A DNA stretch of 64,000 nucleotides from Paenibacillus cookii (GTDB lineage Bacteria > Bacillota > Bacilli > Paenibacillales > Paenibacillaceae), in the NCBI RefSeq assembly GCF_018333375.1, contig NZ_BORW01000013.1:60440-124439 (forward strand), read 5' to 3'. The notes beneath the pieces are model-generated. The model did no database searches. It was given only the letters and a program-made list of their open reading frames with translations, and was not told where the DNA came from. Both the position numbers and the translations under genes were made by a program. This document shows positions 18,107 to 27,378 of the stretch, in pieces (position 1 is the stretch's first letter; every line of letters begins with the position of its first letter).

Positions 18107-19018
18107 ATGGCCGCCTCGGTCAGAAGAAATCCGAACAAGATCAAGCAGGGTTCTGTAGCGGTCGACATTGTTTTGTATGCGCTTGCGCTTTTCATTTGCC
18201 TCATTACGCTGTATCCATTTTATCTCGTCGTGATCATGTCCATCAGTTCGCCGACGGAAGTGGCGGCCATGAACGTGTTTTGGTACCCGAAAGGATTTTT
18301 TCTCGATTCCTATAAACTGATCGTCAGCGACACGAAAATGTGGTGGGCATACTCCAATACGCTCATCTACGTGGCCGCAGGGACGTTGTTGAACTGCCTT
18401 ACGGCTGTTTTAGGCGCATACCCGCTAACGGTACGCACGCTTAAAGGGCGAAAATGGCTCGTCGCCTTCCTGCTGATCCCGATGTATTTCGGCGGCGGGT
18501 TGATTCCTTCCTATCTGCTGGTCAACAAGCTTGGATTGTACAACACGATGTTTGCGGTGATCATCCCCGGCATGGTCAGCATTTGGAACATCATTCTCGT
18601 CAGAACCTTTTTTACGACCATTCCGGACGGACTCAAGGAATCGGCTTTTATCGACGGCGCTTCCCATTTGCAGCTGCTGTTCCGGGTCATCCTGCCCATT
18701 TCCAAACCGATTCTGGCGGTCATTGCGATTTATTCGGTCGTCGGCATCTGGAACAGCTGGTTCGACGCGCTCGTGTATTTGCCGAACGAAAAGCTGCACC
18801 CGCTGCAAATGTATTTGTACCGCGTCGTCGTGCAGCAATCGGTCGATTTAAAAATGCTGTCGCTGGAGGATACGAAAAATGCCGTGGCCAACATGCTTTC
18901 CAATATCCAACTGAAATACGCGATCATCGTGTTCACCACGCTGCCGGTCATTTTTACGTACCCGTTTTTCCAAAAGTATTTCATTAAAGGAGCGCTTCTC
19001 GGCTCGTTAAAAGAATAG
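18107..19018 (+). CDS. ABC transporter permease, LplC-like
   Basis: A 303-residue permease of the LplC type. It shows six helices, the LITLYPFYLVVIMSIS segment, FGGGLIPSYLLV, and the EAA loop GLKESAFIDGASHLQLLF. The C-terminus ends in a family-typical KGALLGSLKE. The ATG at 18107 is chosen because AAGGGGGAG lies 7 bases upstream; an in-frame ATG at 18089 overlaps the previous gene and has no ribosome binding site. It pairs with the LplB-like permease just upstream. Confidence 0.9.
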   Translation: MAASVRRNPNKIKQGSVAVDIVLYALALFICLITLYPFYLVVIMSISSPTEVAAMNVFWYPKGFFLDSYKLIVSDTKMWWAYSNTLIYVAAGTLLNCLTAVLGAYPLTVRTLKGRKWLVAFLLIPMYFGGGLIPSYLLVNKLGLYNTMFAVIIPGMVSIWNIILVRTFFTTIPDGLKESAFIDGASHLQLLFRVILPISKPILAVIAIYSVVGIWNSWFDALVYLPNEKLHPLQMYLYRVVVQQSVDLKMLSLEDTKNAVANMLSNIQLKYAIIVFTTLPVIFTYPFFQKYFIKGALLGSLKE

Positions 19019-19047
19019 GCTGCGACCATTCAAAGGGGGAAAACGCA

Positions 19048-20703
19048 ATGAAAAAGTGGAAAAAACCGTTCGTATCCGCTATGATGGCGATGGTTTTAAT
19101 CGCATCTGTAACCGCTTGCAACAGCGGCGGCAGCAACGGCGGCGGGGCCGACAGCAAAAAAGAGGAAGCCGACGGCAATCCCGAAACCGGGCAGAAAACC
19201 GGCAAGCTCCGGCTGCTCGGGCCGGCCGGCTCGAACAAATATATCAAATTCGAGGACAGGGAGAAGTATCCGGTATGGAAAGAAGTCGACAAGATGCTCA
19301 CCGATGCCGGCCTGCAATTGGATTACGAGCTGGTTCCGGCGGAGCAATACAAAGTGACCATTCAAACCCGGATGGCTTCCGGTTCTTCCCTTCCCGACAT
19401 CGTGAATATCTCGGCTCTGGATAACACGACGGTGCTGAATTTGGCAAAGCAGGGCGTGCTGCTTGATCTGAATCCGCTGATCGAGAAGTACAGCAACGGC
19501 AACATCAAAAAAATGTACAACGAGGAAATGCCTTTCGCCAAAAAATCGACGACGTCGCCTGACGGCAACATGTACTGGTTTAGCAATCTGCACAAAAAAA
19601 CATACCAGGGAAATATACCGGCCCCGGTATCCTTGACCATGCTGCTCCGCAAAGATTGGCTGGATAAGCTGAATCTCCCGGTTCCAAAAACAGCCGAGGA
19701 ATATTCGCAAACCTTAAAAGCATTCCGGGAAAAGGATGCCAACGGAAACGGCAAGCAGGACGAGGTTCTGGTTTACGATCCAAGCGCGTTTAACGGCGCC
19801 ATCGCTCAATGGTTCGGGCTGGGCACGGATATTACGGCAGTGGATGTCGAAAACAAAAAAGTGGTATCGCCATGGTATCAAGACGGCATCAAAGATTACT
19901 TCCGCTACCTGCAGCAGTTAGTAAAAGAAGGCGTTCTCGATACGAGCCTGATCGGGGCGACAGGGGAGCAAAAGCAGCAAAAAATGACGGAAAACCAGGT
20001 CGCTTCCTTAACCGACTACAACCTGGAAACGTACCAGGAACCGACGATCAATGGCGGCGGCGAATTCCTGCCGCTCATGCCGCTCCAAGCGGTTGACAAC
20101 ATCACTCCGGCAGCCCAATTGGAACCGCCGTTCCTTGTATGGCAGAAATATGCGATCACGAAAGACTGCAAGGATGTGGAAGCCGCGATCAAGTTTTTCG
20201 ATACGATCTATTCGGAGAAATACGCAGATCTTCTGTATTGGGGAATTGAAGGTCAAACGTACAAAAAGGACGCCAACGGGGCAAAAGTATATATCAACAA
20301 TGTATCGGAAGAGGAGCTGGCCAAAATGGGGCAGGCCACGGGCCGTCAGCTGTTCGGGGATACCGTCTTCCCTCGCGTCCAATTCGCCAACCTCGAGTTT
20401 GAGCTGATCGACAAACCTCAGCACAAAATCGATAACGAGTTAAACATCCTGAACTACAAGCCGTATTTCGTCAACATGAACGACATGTATTTGGCCATCC
20501 CGGACGATCAGCAGCTCGAAAAGAAAACGAAAATTTTGACCAACTTGACGACGTACTCGCAGGAGCTTGCGACCAAGCTGGCTCTCGGTCAAAAATCGCT
20601 CGACAATTGGGATCAATATATCTCCGAACTGAAAAAGCTCGGGCTGGACGATTTGATTGAAATCAACCAGCAGCTGCTTGACCGGTACAACAGCATCCAA
20701 TAA
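19048..20703 (+). CDS. ABC transporter substrate-binding lipoprotein, LplA-like
   Basis: A 551-residue lipoprotein of the long LplA/YtcQ-type binding-protein class. The signal peptide ends at a TAC lipobox cysteine near residue 25, followed by a Gly/Ser-rich linker. Long binding proteins of this class usually bind oligosaccharides or polysaccharide fragments. A calcium-type loop DANGNGKQDE, frequent in this family, is present in the middle. It starts at ATG 19048 behind AAAGGGGG. The actual sugar is not known; no glycoside hydrolase is next to this operon. Confidence 0.9.
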   Translation: MKKWKKPFVSAMMAMVLIASVTACNSGGSNGGGADSKKEEADGNPETGQKTGKLRLLGPAGSNKYIKFEDREKYPVWKEVDKMLTDAGLQLDYELVPAEQYKVTIQTRMASGSSLPDIVNISALDNTTVLNLAKQGVLLDLNPLIEKYSNGNIKKMYNEEMPFAKKSTTSPDGNMYWFSNLHKKTYQGNIPAPVSLTMLLRKDWLDKLNLPVPKTAEEYSQTLKAFREKDANGNGKQDEVLVYDPSAFNGAIAQWFGLGTDITAVDVENKKVVSPWYQDGIKDYFRYLQQLVKEGVLDTSLIGATGEQKQQKMTENQVASLTDYNLETYQEPTINGGGEFLPLMPLQAVDNITPAAQLEPPFLVWQKYAITKDCKDVEAAIKFFDTIYSEKYADLLYWGIEGQTYKKDANGAKVYINNVSEEELAKMGQATGRQLFGDTVFPRVQFANLEFELIDKPQHKIDNELNILNYKPYFVNMNDMYLAIPDDQQLEKKTKILTNLTTYSQELATKLALGQKSLDNWDQYISELKKLGLDDLIEINQQLLDRYNSIQ

Positions 20704-20830
20704 CGTTAACGGCAACGTCCAACATCCAATGGGGAAAATGGCGGTTATTCGCAAAACGCGCGAAAAAATCGCCGTTTTCCTGCTTTTGCTTTTTATCGTT
20801 TGCGTCATACCAACCGGAGGAGGGGTTGTT

Positions 20831-23069
20831 TTGCGCTATAAAGGTTTCGGAAGCGGAACGTTCCGCAACATCTTTTTGTCGTATACCGCGATCCTGATCA
20901 TTCCCATCATCGTATTCAGCTCGCTTAACGTGCAGCGGAACATGATGGAGGAAAAACAACAGCAGCGCCAAAAACAGGCGGCCGATGCCAGCCGGATCGC
21001 GGATCTCGTCGACAATAAACTGAACGAGCTGAAAAACATGGGCAAAATGCTGGGCAACGAAGCCTGGGTCAAAAAGCTGATGCAAAATACGAACGTGTAC
21101 GATCAGGAATTCGACTTGTTCAAGATGCTGGAGATCCGCAAAAGTCTCGATAACGATATCAATTCGCTTGGCATCCTCTCCTTCGGCATGGTCGTGTTCC
21201 CCGAAAAAGGCCAGGTTTTGACGCCATGGGGCATTTATCCGGAAGACCGCTTTTTTCAGGGGGTCGCGGTATTCGACGGGCAAACGGAGCGGAAGCTTCA
21301 GGCCGCGTTGGCCGAACAGCAGTATTTCAAGATCATGCCGCCTGCGGACATGAAATTATGGGGCAACGGCAAACGGGTCATTCCGGTGCTGCAAAGCCTG
21401 GAGGTCGTCAACCATCCGCGCGCGGTTTTGGTCCTTTTTATTGACAGCGCTTACTTTTTTCGGTTATATGCATCGTTTTGCCGGGATCGAATCCAAGGAG
21501 ATCGTCATGTCGTCGCAGGGCGCCTTGATTTACCGCCAAACGCGCAGCGCGCCTGGAGTCCTTCAGGCCGATTCGGGCGGTTATGCGTTTGAGCTGCCGT
21601 CCAAGGCCGGCGATTTGCGGTACACGATTTCCTATACCGACAGCAGCGTGATCGGCATCAACAATCTTGTCGGCTCGCTGCTTGCGATCGCGATTTCCGT
21701 CGTCCTCGGCGCCTGCATGGCCTTTTTGCTGGCCAAGGTCAGCTACCGCCCGCTCGGCGTCCTGCTGAACAAACTGTCTGCGGCGGTCCGGGTGGAAGAC
21801 GGGAAGGGCGGCGCCCCCATCTATGGCTCGGAATACAGCTATATCGAAAAATCGTTCGACCGGCTGCTGCTCGAAAACAAAAACCTCCAGCAGTCGATGC
21901 AGGATTACGAAAGCGCCGCGAGATCGAACCTGTTTCTGCGCCTGCTGAAAGGGTATTTTACGGATGATCAGCAGATGAACGGGCTGAAAAAATTCGGCAT
22001 CGGTTATACCGACGACATGTTTTATTGCACGATGCTGATCAGTTTCCATGCACTCCGCGATTTGTCCGACATGGAACGGATCCGGAAAATCGAAATGATG
22101 ACGATCATGATCGTGGAACAGGCGATGAGCCGTCACCGGCTCGCGTACGAGCTGTTTGAGGTGACCAATGCGGACAAAGCGCTCATTCTTTCTTCCGTCG
22201 AGCCGTTCGGCAGCGAAGGGGCGCTGGAGAGCATCGCGGCCGAAATCGCGGGCGAGATCGGGCTGGCCTGCGGCTTTCAGCCGGACGTTTTATGCGGCAC
22301 GGCGGAAAAAGGGCTGGTCGGCATCAGCAAATCGTATTATGCGGCCAACGAAAGCCTGCAGTACGCCCTCTTCGCGCGGGAGCATCTCCCGGTGCAGCAG
22401 GAGGAGATTCAGCCCGGCGTCGATTATTATTATCCGACCGATTGGGAGGTTCAGCTGATCAATAACCTGAAAATCGGCAACCTGGATACGACGATGCAAA
22501 TCTTGCACGAAATCAGCGAGGAAAACAAAAAGCGGCGGCTGCCCGAACCGAGCGAAACCAAGCTGGTATCCTTGTTGATGGAAACGATGCTGAGGGTGCT
22601 GCATGAGCTGAACCTGGACACGTGCCTATACGCCAAGCAATTCGCGAGCCGGGCGGGAGCGGGGGACATCGGCGGGATGTGGAGCTACGTTTTTGAGGTC
22701 GGCACGTTAATTTGCGAACGGAAACGCTATGCCAACACCTCGCCTTCGCTTGCCGTCGGCAGCGAACTGCTTCAATTCGTGAACCAGAACTACACCAGCG
22801 CCGACATTTCGCTGAAGCAGCTGGCGGAAAGATGCGGCATGTCGGTATCCCATGTCTCCAAAATTTTCAAGGAAGTGTCGGGCATCAACTTCTACGACTA
22901 TTTATGCAGGCTCCGGATGGAAACGGCCAAGGAGCTGCTGCGGGAGAAAACTTTCGGGATGGACGATATCGCCCGCCGGGTAGGGTACGAAAACGTCTAT
23001 TCCTTCAAGCGTGCTTTCGTGCGGTACGAAGGCATCAAGCCGGATGAATACGTGGAATCGGCGATGTGA
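20831..23069 (+). pseudogene. AraC-family membrane sensor regulator, interrupted by a one-base frameshift
   Basis: The locus encodes a YesS/LplR-like regulator in two frames: an N-terminal membrane and extracellular sensor half up to about 21460, and a second membrane helix, linker and C-terminal AraC DNA-binding domain to 23069. The frames join at a run of six T (21455-21460). Removing one T gives continuous reading through AYFFGYMHRFAG and a 745-residue product of normal family length. TTG at 20831 is taken as start because GGAGGAGGGG lies about 6 bases upstream. The C-terminal HTH (DISLKQLAERCGMSVSHVSK) is intact. This may be a real inactivation, a slippery phase-variable site or a sequencing error. 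Confidence 0.85.
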
Positions 23070-23508
23070 AGGGGAACGATGAGATCCGATAGGTCAGCCG
23101 CCATTTCGGTTTGGCCTAGAGGCCGGATTGTCTATAGCGAAGATCAAGTTCCAGATAAATAAGTACCACTCCAATTCGGAGAATATTATATACGGCGTGC
23201 AGCCATCACGGATCGAAACAATGTCTTTCGACATCATTTATTGTAGCAATCGTTCACCGCTTTTGAATAGCGTTCTCATTGGACAGACCGAGTTCTGATG
23301 CGGTTGCCGAAGAGGTATTGGATTATTCCAACGGGTTCGGAATCCCATTTCGGGAGGGAAGGCTTGGAAGGCTTCGTCAAAGAAGCTGAAAGGAATATAA
23401 ACCGCGCAAACGGAAGCTTTCCGTTGCAATTGAATGATTACGCAGGATTAGCGTTCGGAAACCGGCGAAACCTATAAAAAAGGCCATGAATTCTAGTGTA
23501 ACCAACCT
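23070..23508. other. Gene-free stretch before the riboswitch promoter
   Basis: Nothing was recognised in about 440 bases. Short frames occur (for example one covering AVAEEVLDYSNGFGIPF followed by a shifted continuation). They could be the remains of a decayed gene, but I cannot name a family. No repeat or hairpin with a T-run stands out. Confidence 0.35.
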
Positions 23509-23536
23509 TTACAGTTCGCCGGCTCAGGCGTATATT
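23509..23536 (+). promoter_or_regulatory. Promoter upstream of the tandem c-di-AMP riboswitches
   Basis: TTTACA (23509-23514) and TATATT (23531-23536) are separated by 16 bases. They lie about 40 bases before the first aptamer, the position expected for a riboswitch-controlled transcript. Confidence 0.6.
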
Positions 23537-23575
23537 CAACTCATTATGAAAAATCTTTGGTTCATGAATGAATTA

Positions 23576-23769
23576 CGCTGAATTTTCAATCATGAAAAGC
23601 GGGGGAACCACATCGGCATCGGCAGGCATTCCATTGTGAAGGGATGAAGCCGGCTGCTTGGGGTGAATCGGATGAAGAGGCTGCCTTTGATCAGCTTTCC
23701 GTCCGTAGGGCAGCTCTCACGGCCCGAATCCGACAGCTAACCTCGTAAGCGTCGCTAGGAGAGAGGAGT
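23576..23769 (+). promoter_or_regulatory. c-di-AMP riboswitch (ydaO-yuaA type), first copy
   Basis: The conserved blocks of the ydaO-yuaA aptamer appear in order: GCGGGGGAACC, GGGGTGAATC, TAGGGCAGCTC, CCGAATCCGACAGCTAACC, CTCGTAAGCG and GAGAGAGG. Binding of cyclic di-AMP normally favours termination. A terminator follows at 23791. The copy is part of a duplicated leader, since CATGAATG and CGCTGAATTT recur about 270 bases downstream ahead of the second copy. Confidence 0.92.
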
Positions 23770-23790
23770 GAAACTGTGAGTTGTCAACGA

Positions 23791-23816
23791 GCACAGGGTA
23801 TCCGCTCTGTGTTTTT
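23791..23816 (+). terminator. Terminator of the first c-di-AMP riboswitch
   Basis: An 8-bp stem (GCACAGGG/CTCTGTGT, with G-U pairs) and 6-base loop are followed by TTTTT, 22 bases after the first aptamer. Confidence 0.75.
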
Positions 23817-23848
23817 CTGTGCGAAAAAATAACATGAATGTCTATGAT

Positions 23849-23998
23849 CGCTGAATTTCCGTTCCGGCGGAAAACGGGGGAACCGGCCGTGACAACCAAC
23901 CGTTCGTCACACGGGGTGAATCTCGAAATCGCATTCGAGTAGGGCTACTCTTGGTCCGAATCCGACAGCTAACCTCGTAAGCGTGAGAAGAGAGGCTG
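23849..23998 (+). promoter_or_regulatory. c-di-AMP riboswitch (ydaO-yuaA type), second copy
   Basis: It has the same block order as the first copy: ACGGGGGAACCGG, CGGGGTGAATC, TAGGGCTACTC, CCGAATCCGACAGCTAACC, CTCGTAAGCG and GAGAGG, but with shorter variable stems. It sits on the same transcript, between the first terminator and a second, stronger terminator. Two aptamer-terminator units in series suggest tighter or more graded response to c-di-AMP (inference). Confidence 0.93.
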
Positions 23999-24041
23999 CT
24001 TTGATACATGCGCCGCAAGGTTTATTTTGCCTTGCCCTGAA

Positions 24042-24083
24042 GAAGCATGGAAAGGGAGTTCCTCTTTCCGTGCTTCTTTTTTT
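24042..24083 (+). terminator. Terminator of the second c-di-AMP riboswitch
   Basis: A 13-bp stem (GAAGCATGGAAAG/CTTTCCGTGCTTC) with a 9-base loop is followed by seven T residues. The coding region it would control begins at 24173. Confidence 0.9.
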
Positions 24084-24172
24084 GACGTGAGCATTTTGCC
24101 GACGTTAACGAAGGTTCGACCCACATATAAAAAACACATCGACAGACCATGCATAGCGGGAGGAGAAGGAAG

Positions 24173-24997
24173 TTGCCTAACATACAAGTGAACGGAACGT
24201 CGCTATATTACGAGACGCATGGGAGCGGGGTGCCGATCGTCTTTATTCACGGACATCTTTCATCTCATCATAGTTTTGAGCCCCAAGTGGAATATTTCAG
24301 CAAAAGGGCGAAGGTCATCGTCCTCGATTTGAGAGGTTACGGCAATTCGGGTAAATTGAATGTGGAAGTCGAGGAAATCGTCGACACCCAGTGCAGGGAC
24401 CTGAAAGAGCTGCTGGATAAGCTCGGCTTGCCGAAGGTGACGCTGGTCGGCTGCTCGAGCGGCAGCCTGCTGGTGCAAAAATTCGCGGAAACCTATTCGG
24501 ACCGCGTCAACGCGCTTGTGCTGGTGGATAGTTATTTTTACGGGCCGTGCGGCCCTTTCGGCACGAAAAACGGTTTTTGGAAGCTGCTGGAGGCCTGCAG
24601 CTGGATTTCCTATTATCTTCCCGCCGAGTTTTTTCTCCGGTCGCTGCGCGTAACGTATCACAGGTGGATTCCGGCTTACAGCATTTTAAGGAACGAGCTG
24701 TTTCATAAACGGCCGACCGAGTCGATCAAACAACGGATGGCGCTGCTTAAGGCGGATATCGATCCGGTGTTGTCCCGGCTGCGGATGCCGGTGTTATGCG
24801 TGGCCGGCAGGCAGAGCGAATGGTTCGTCAACCAGATGAACAAGGCGGTGGAACGGTTCGCCTGCGCCCAGAAAGCGGTGATCGAGGACGCGATTTATCC
24901 GAGCCATTTGTGCCAGCCGCGGGAATTTAACCGCATTCTGCTCAATTTTTTGATCGACCAAAAGCTTTTCCGGATGGAGCAGCAGCATTCGGGCTGA
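24173..24997 (+). CDS. Alpha/beta hydrolase under c-di-AMP riboswitch control
   Basis: A 274-residue alpha/beta-fold hydrolase. The oxyanion region is FIHGHLSSH (residues 24-32), the nucleophile elbow GCSSG with Ser95, and the catalytic His is probably in IYPSHLCQP near the end. It resembles esterases, lactonases and haloperoxidase-like enzymes; the substrate is unknown. TTG at 24173 is preferred over ATG at 24149 because GGAGGAGAAGG lies just before the TTG and family homology starts there. It is the first gene after two tandem c-di-AMP riboswitches. Usual targets of this riboswitch are wall hydrolases, potassium or osmolyte transporters, so this target is uncommon. Confidence 0.85.
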   Translation: MPNIQVNGTSLYYETHGSGVPIVFIHGHLSSHHSFEPQVEYFSKRAKVIVLDLRGYGNSGKLNVEVEEIVDTQCRDLKELLDKLGLPKVTLVGCSSGSLLVQKFAETYSDRVNALVLVDSYFYGPCGPFGTKNGFWKLLEACSWISYYLPAEFFLRSLRVTYHRWIPAYSILRNELFHKRPTESIKQRMALLKADIDPVLSRLRMPVLCVAGRQSEWFVNQMNKAVERFACAQKAVIEDAIYPSHLCQPREFNRILLNFLIDQKLFRMEQQHSG

Positions 24998-25072
24998 AAA
25001 CGGCCTCCGCCGGCAACAATGAGGGATGTGCCGCGCTAGGGTCGGCGGAAAGCATCCGGCAAAGGTGATGAC

Positions 25073-26512
25073 ATGAATAAGGAATACAGGCAGCTGAAAT
25101 CGCTGCTGAAGCTGCTGGACCGGGAAGAACGGTGGTTTACGTTCGCAGAGGTGGAAAGCGAGCTGGGCGTATCGGACAAATCCGTCCGCAAGATCGTCGA
25201 GTCCGCCGTCCCCCTGCTGCCCCCGTCCATGCAGATCGAGGTATCCAGGGGGAAAGGCATCATGTTCCGCCGGGACCGGCATGGGACAAGCATTCAGGAA
25301 GTTTTGGAACCGCTGCTTCGGGAAACGCCTTATTTCCGACTGATGCAGCGGTTGTTCATGCATGACGGCAAAACCTCCGCCGAGGAGGTAGCGGAAGAGC
25401 TGTACATGAGCTTTTCTTCGTTCAAAAAATGGATCGTCCAACTAAACCGTGACGAACTGCGCCCGTTTCAGCTGCGGATCACGTATGCGGCTCCGACGCT
25501 GAAAGGAAACGAAATCCATGTCCGCTATTTTTTATGGAAGCTGTTCACCGAGGCTTATCCTTATACCGGATGGCCTTTTTCGAATGCCGATTACGCGCGT
25601 CTGGACGGCTGGGTGACCGAGATCGAGCGGGAAAACGGAATGATTTATTTTTTGAACGCAAAACGGAGCTTAACGTTCCTGATCGCGATCGTGCTCGAAA
25701 GGATCAAGCAGGGGCACCGGGTTGCGCTCAAAAGCAGAAGCTACGCATGGGAACGCCATCCGTTTTTCGTTCCGGTCTCGAAGATGTCGGAAAAGCTGGC
25801 TGCGGCGTACGGCGTCGTGTTGCCCCGCGAAGAGGTTTATTTTTTGCAGTCGATGTTCAGCTTGAGCCAGTATCACGGCAAGGACGGGTTCCCTGTTTTC
25901 GGGGGAAGGGCCCTTGCTTCGGAGCAGGAAGACGATGCAGGAAGCCGGATGTCCGGCCTGCTCATTTCGATTCTGGAAAACGCATTTCCGGCGTTGAACG
26001 CCAGCTCCCGTTTCCTGGCCGAAATCCGGGAATTCATGGACAAGCTGCGCATCGATAACGCCATTCCCGAGCTGATGGCCGTCTCGCACAGCCACCTGAC
26101 CGGGTATATCCGCGACAAAGAGCAGCCGATCTATGCGGCGGTATCGGAATGCATGCGGCAATGGCAGCGGAGTTTTCCCGAGCTCATGTACAACGACTAT
26201 CATTTGACCAAACTGACGTTTATGGTCAGCGCAAGCCTTCGGTATAAAAGCAAAAAGGCATTTCTCATTATCGGCGAGGAATTTTCGGTTCGGCATTACG
26301 TCGCAAACCTGATCAAACGGGAAATCGGGGACGACCTGACGATCGAAACCTCGATTTTGCACGGGCTGACCGATGACATCATCCGGGAGCAGCAGATCGA
26401 TTTCGTGATCAGCACGATGCCCGTCTCCTTGACGAGCGTGCCGACCGTTCTGATTTCGACCATTCCGACGAAAAGGGACCTGGAGAACATCCGCCAGGAG
26501 CTGATGTCGTAA
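25073..26512 (+). CDS. Mga/AtxA-like transcriptional regulator
   Basis: A 479-residue regulator with an N-terminal Mga-type helix-turn-helix (FTFAEVESELGVSDKSVRKIVE near residues 22-43). A second HTH lies around residues 103-125 (SAEEVAEELYMSFSSFKKW). Middle helical PRD-like regions follow, and the C-terminal segment resembles a PTS EIIB domain (KAFLIIGEEFSVRHYVANLI). Such proteins sense sugar-phosphotransferase status in virulence and carbohydrate genes. It follows the alpha/beta hydrolase by 75 bases in the same direction, so it may also fall under the c-di-AMP riboswitches. It could control the nucleoside genes downstream; this is inference. Confidence 0.7.
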   Translation: MNKEYRQLKSLLKLLDREERWFTFAEVESELGVSDKSVRKIVESAVPLLPPSMQIEVSRGKGIMFRRDRHGTSIQEVLEPLLRETPYFRLMQRLFMHDGKTSAEEVAEELYMSFSSFKKWIVQLNRDELRPFQLRITYAAPTLKGNEIHVRYFLWKLFTEAYPYTGWPFSNADYARLDGWVTEIERENGMIYFLNAKRSLTFLIAIVLERIKQGHRVALKSRSYAWERHPFFVPVSKMSEKLAAAYGVVLPREEVYFLQSMFSLSQYHGKDGFPVFGGRALASEQEDDAGSRMSGLLISILENAFPALNASSRFLAEIREFMDKLRIDNAIPELMAVSHSHLTGYIRDKEQPIYAAVSECMRQWQRSFPELMYNDYHLTKLTFMVSASLRYKSKKAFLIIGEEFSVRHYVANLIKREIGDDLTIETSILHGLTDDIIREQQIDFVISTMPVSLTSVPTVLISTIPTKRDLENIRQELMS

Positions 26513-26647
26513 ATAGCGTGGTCCTTTTTCTTCCGTTTCCAACGGCAGCATTTGGGCTAGTTTCGGCCGCGGATTCCCTTTAAGATGACTACTGTAAGCG
26601 ATCACAGAAACATCGCTCGCGAGTTTAATCCAAAGGGGAAATGCAAC

Positions 26648-27358
26648 ATGAGTATTCATCTGGGAGCCAATGCCGGAGACGTCGCGGAACGGGTGCTGCT
26701 GCCCGGCGATCCGCTGCGCGCCAAATTCGTGGCCGAACATTTTCTGGAAAACGTTCGGTGCTACAACGAGGTCAGGGGGATGTACGGCTTTACCGGGTTG
26801 TATAAAGGGGTTCCGGTTTCGGTGCAGGGGACGGGCATGGGAAATCCGTCGATGAGCATTTATGCCACCGAGCTGATCCAGGATTACGGGGCGAAAAAGC
26901 TCATCCGGATCGGCACCTGCGGCGCGATGCAGAAGGAGCTGCAAATCCGCGATATCGTGCTCGCGCAGGCGGTTTCTTCGGACAGCAACATGACGGAGAA
27001 AATTTTCCTCGGCTGCAACTATGCGCCGTCGGCGGATTTCGGCCTGCTGATGAAAGCGTACCAGGAGGCCGTGCGCCGCAGCGCTAACGTGTCCGTGGGG
27101 AATGTGTACAATTCCGACGAGTTTTACAGGGAGACGATGGCAAGGCTTCATAAATTCATGGAGTTCGGGGTGTTGGCCGTCGAGATGGAAAGCACGGCGC
27201 TGTATACGCTGGCCGCCAAATACGGGGTTCGGGCATTGACGATCCTGACGGTGGGAAGCCAGCTGCTGACGGGCGAACGCTCCGCGCATAGAGACAGCGA
27301 GCAGTCCTTTAATCTCATGGCGGAAATTGCGCTGGAGACCATTATAGCGGACGCGTAA
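26648..27358 (+). CDS. deoD: DeoD-type purine nucleoside phosphorylase homologue lacking catalytic residues
   Basis: A 236-residue hexameric-type PNP by sequence. The phosphate-binding arginines of the family are in place: GDPLRAKF, NEVRGMYG and IRIGTCGAM. The MEMES-like substrate motif is present as VEMESTAL. However, the segment that in E. coli reads TVSDHIRTHEQTTAAER reads TVGSQLLTGERSAHRDS here. Both the catalytic Asp204 and Arg217 equivalents are therefore serine. Fold and ligand binding may persist, but normal phosphorolysis is doubtful. The ATG at 26648 follows AAGGGGAAA. It precedes the NupC-containing gene, a usual partner. Confidence 0.88.
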   Translation: MSIHLGANAGDVAERVLLPGDPLRAKFVAEHFLENVRCYNEVRGMYGFTGLYKGVPVSVQGTGMGNPSMSIYATELIQDYGAKKLIRIGTCGAMQKELQIRDIVLAQAVSSDSNMTEKIFLGCNYAPSADFGLLMKAYQEAVRRSANVSVGNVYNSDEFYRETMARLHKFMEFGVLAVEMESTALYTLAAKYGVRALTILTVGSQLLTGERSAHRDSEQSFNLMAEIALETIIADA

Positions 27359-27378
27359 CGCTGTATATTCGGAAAATA

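Noticed and set aside
20732..20830. Upstream start for the AraC-type regulator at ATG 20732 or 20741
   Set aside because: It would add a hydrophobic stretch, but no ribosome binding site precedes it, while TTG 20831 has a strong GGAGGAGGGG and gives the normal family N-terminus.
23580..24000. Small reading frames around 23717-24187 as genes
   Set aside because: They lie within or opposite the two c-di-AMP aptamers and terminators, whose conserved RNA blocks account for the sequence.
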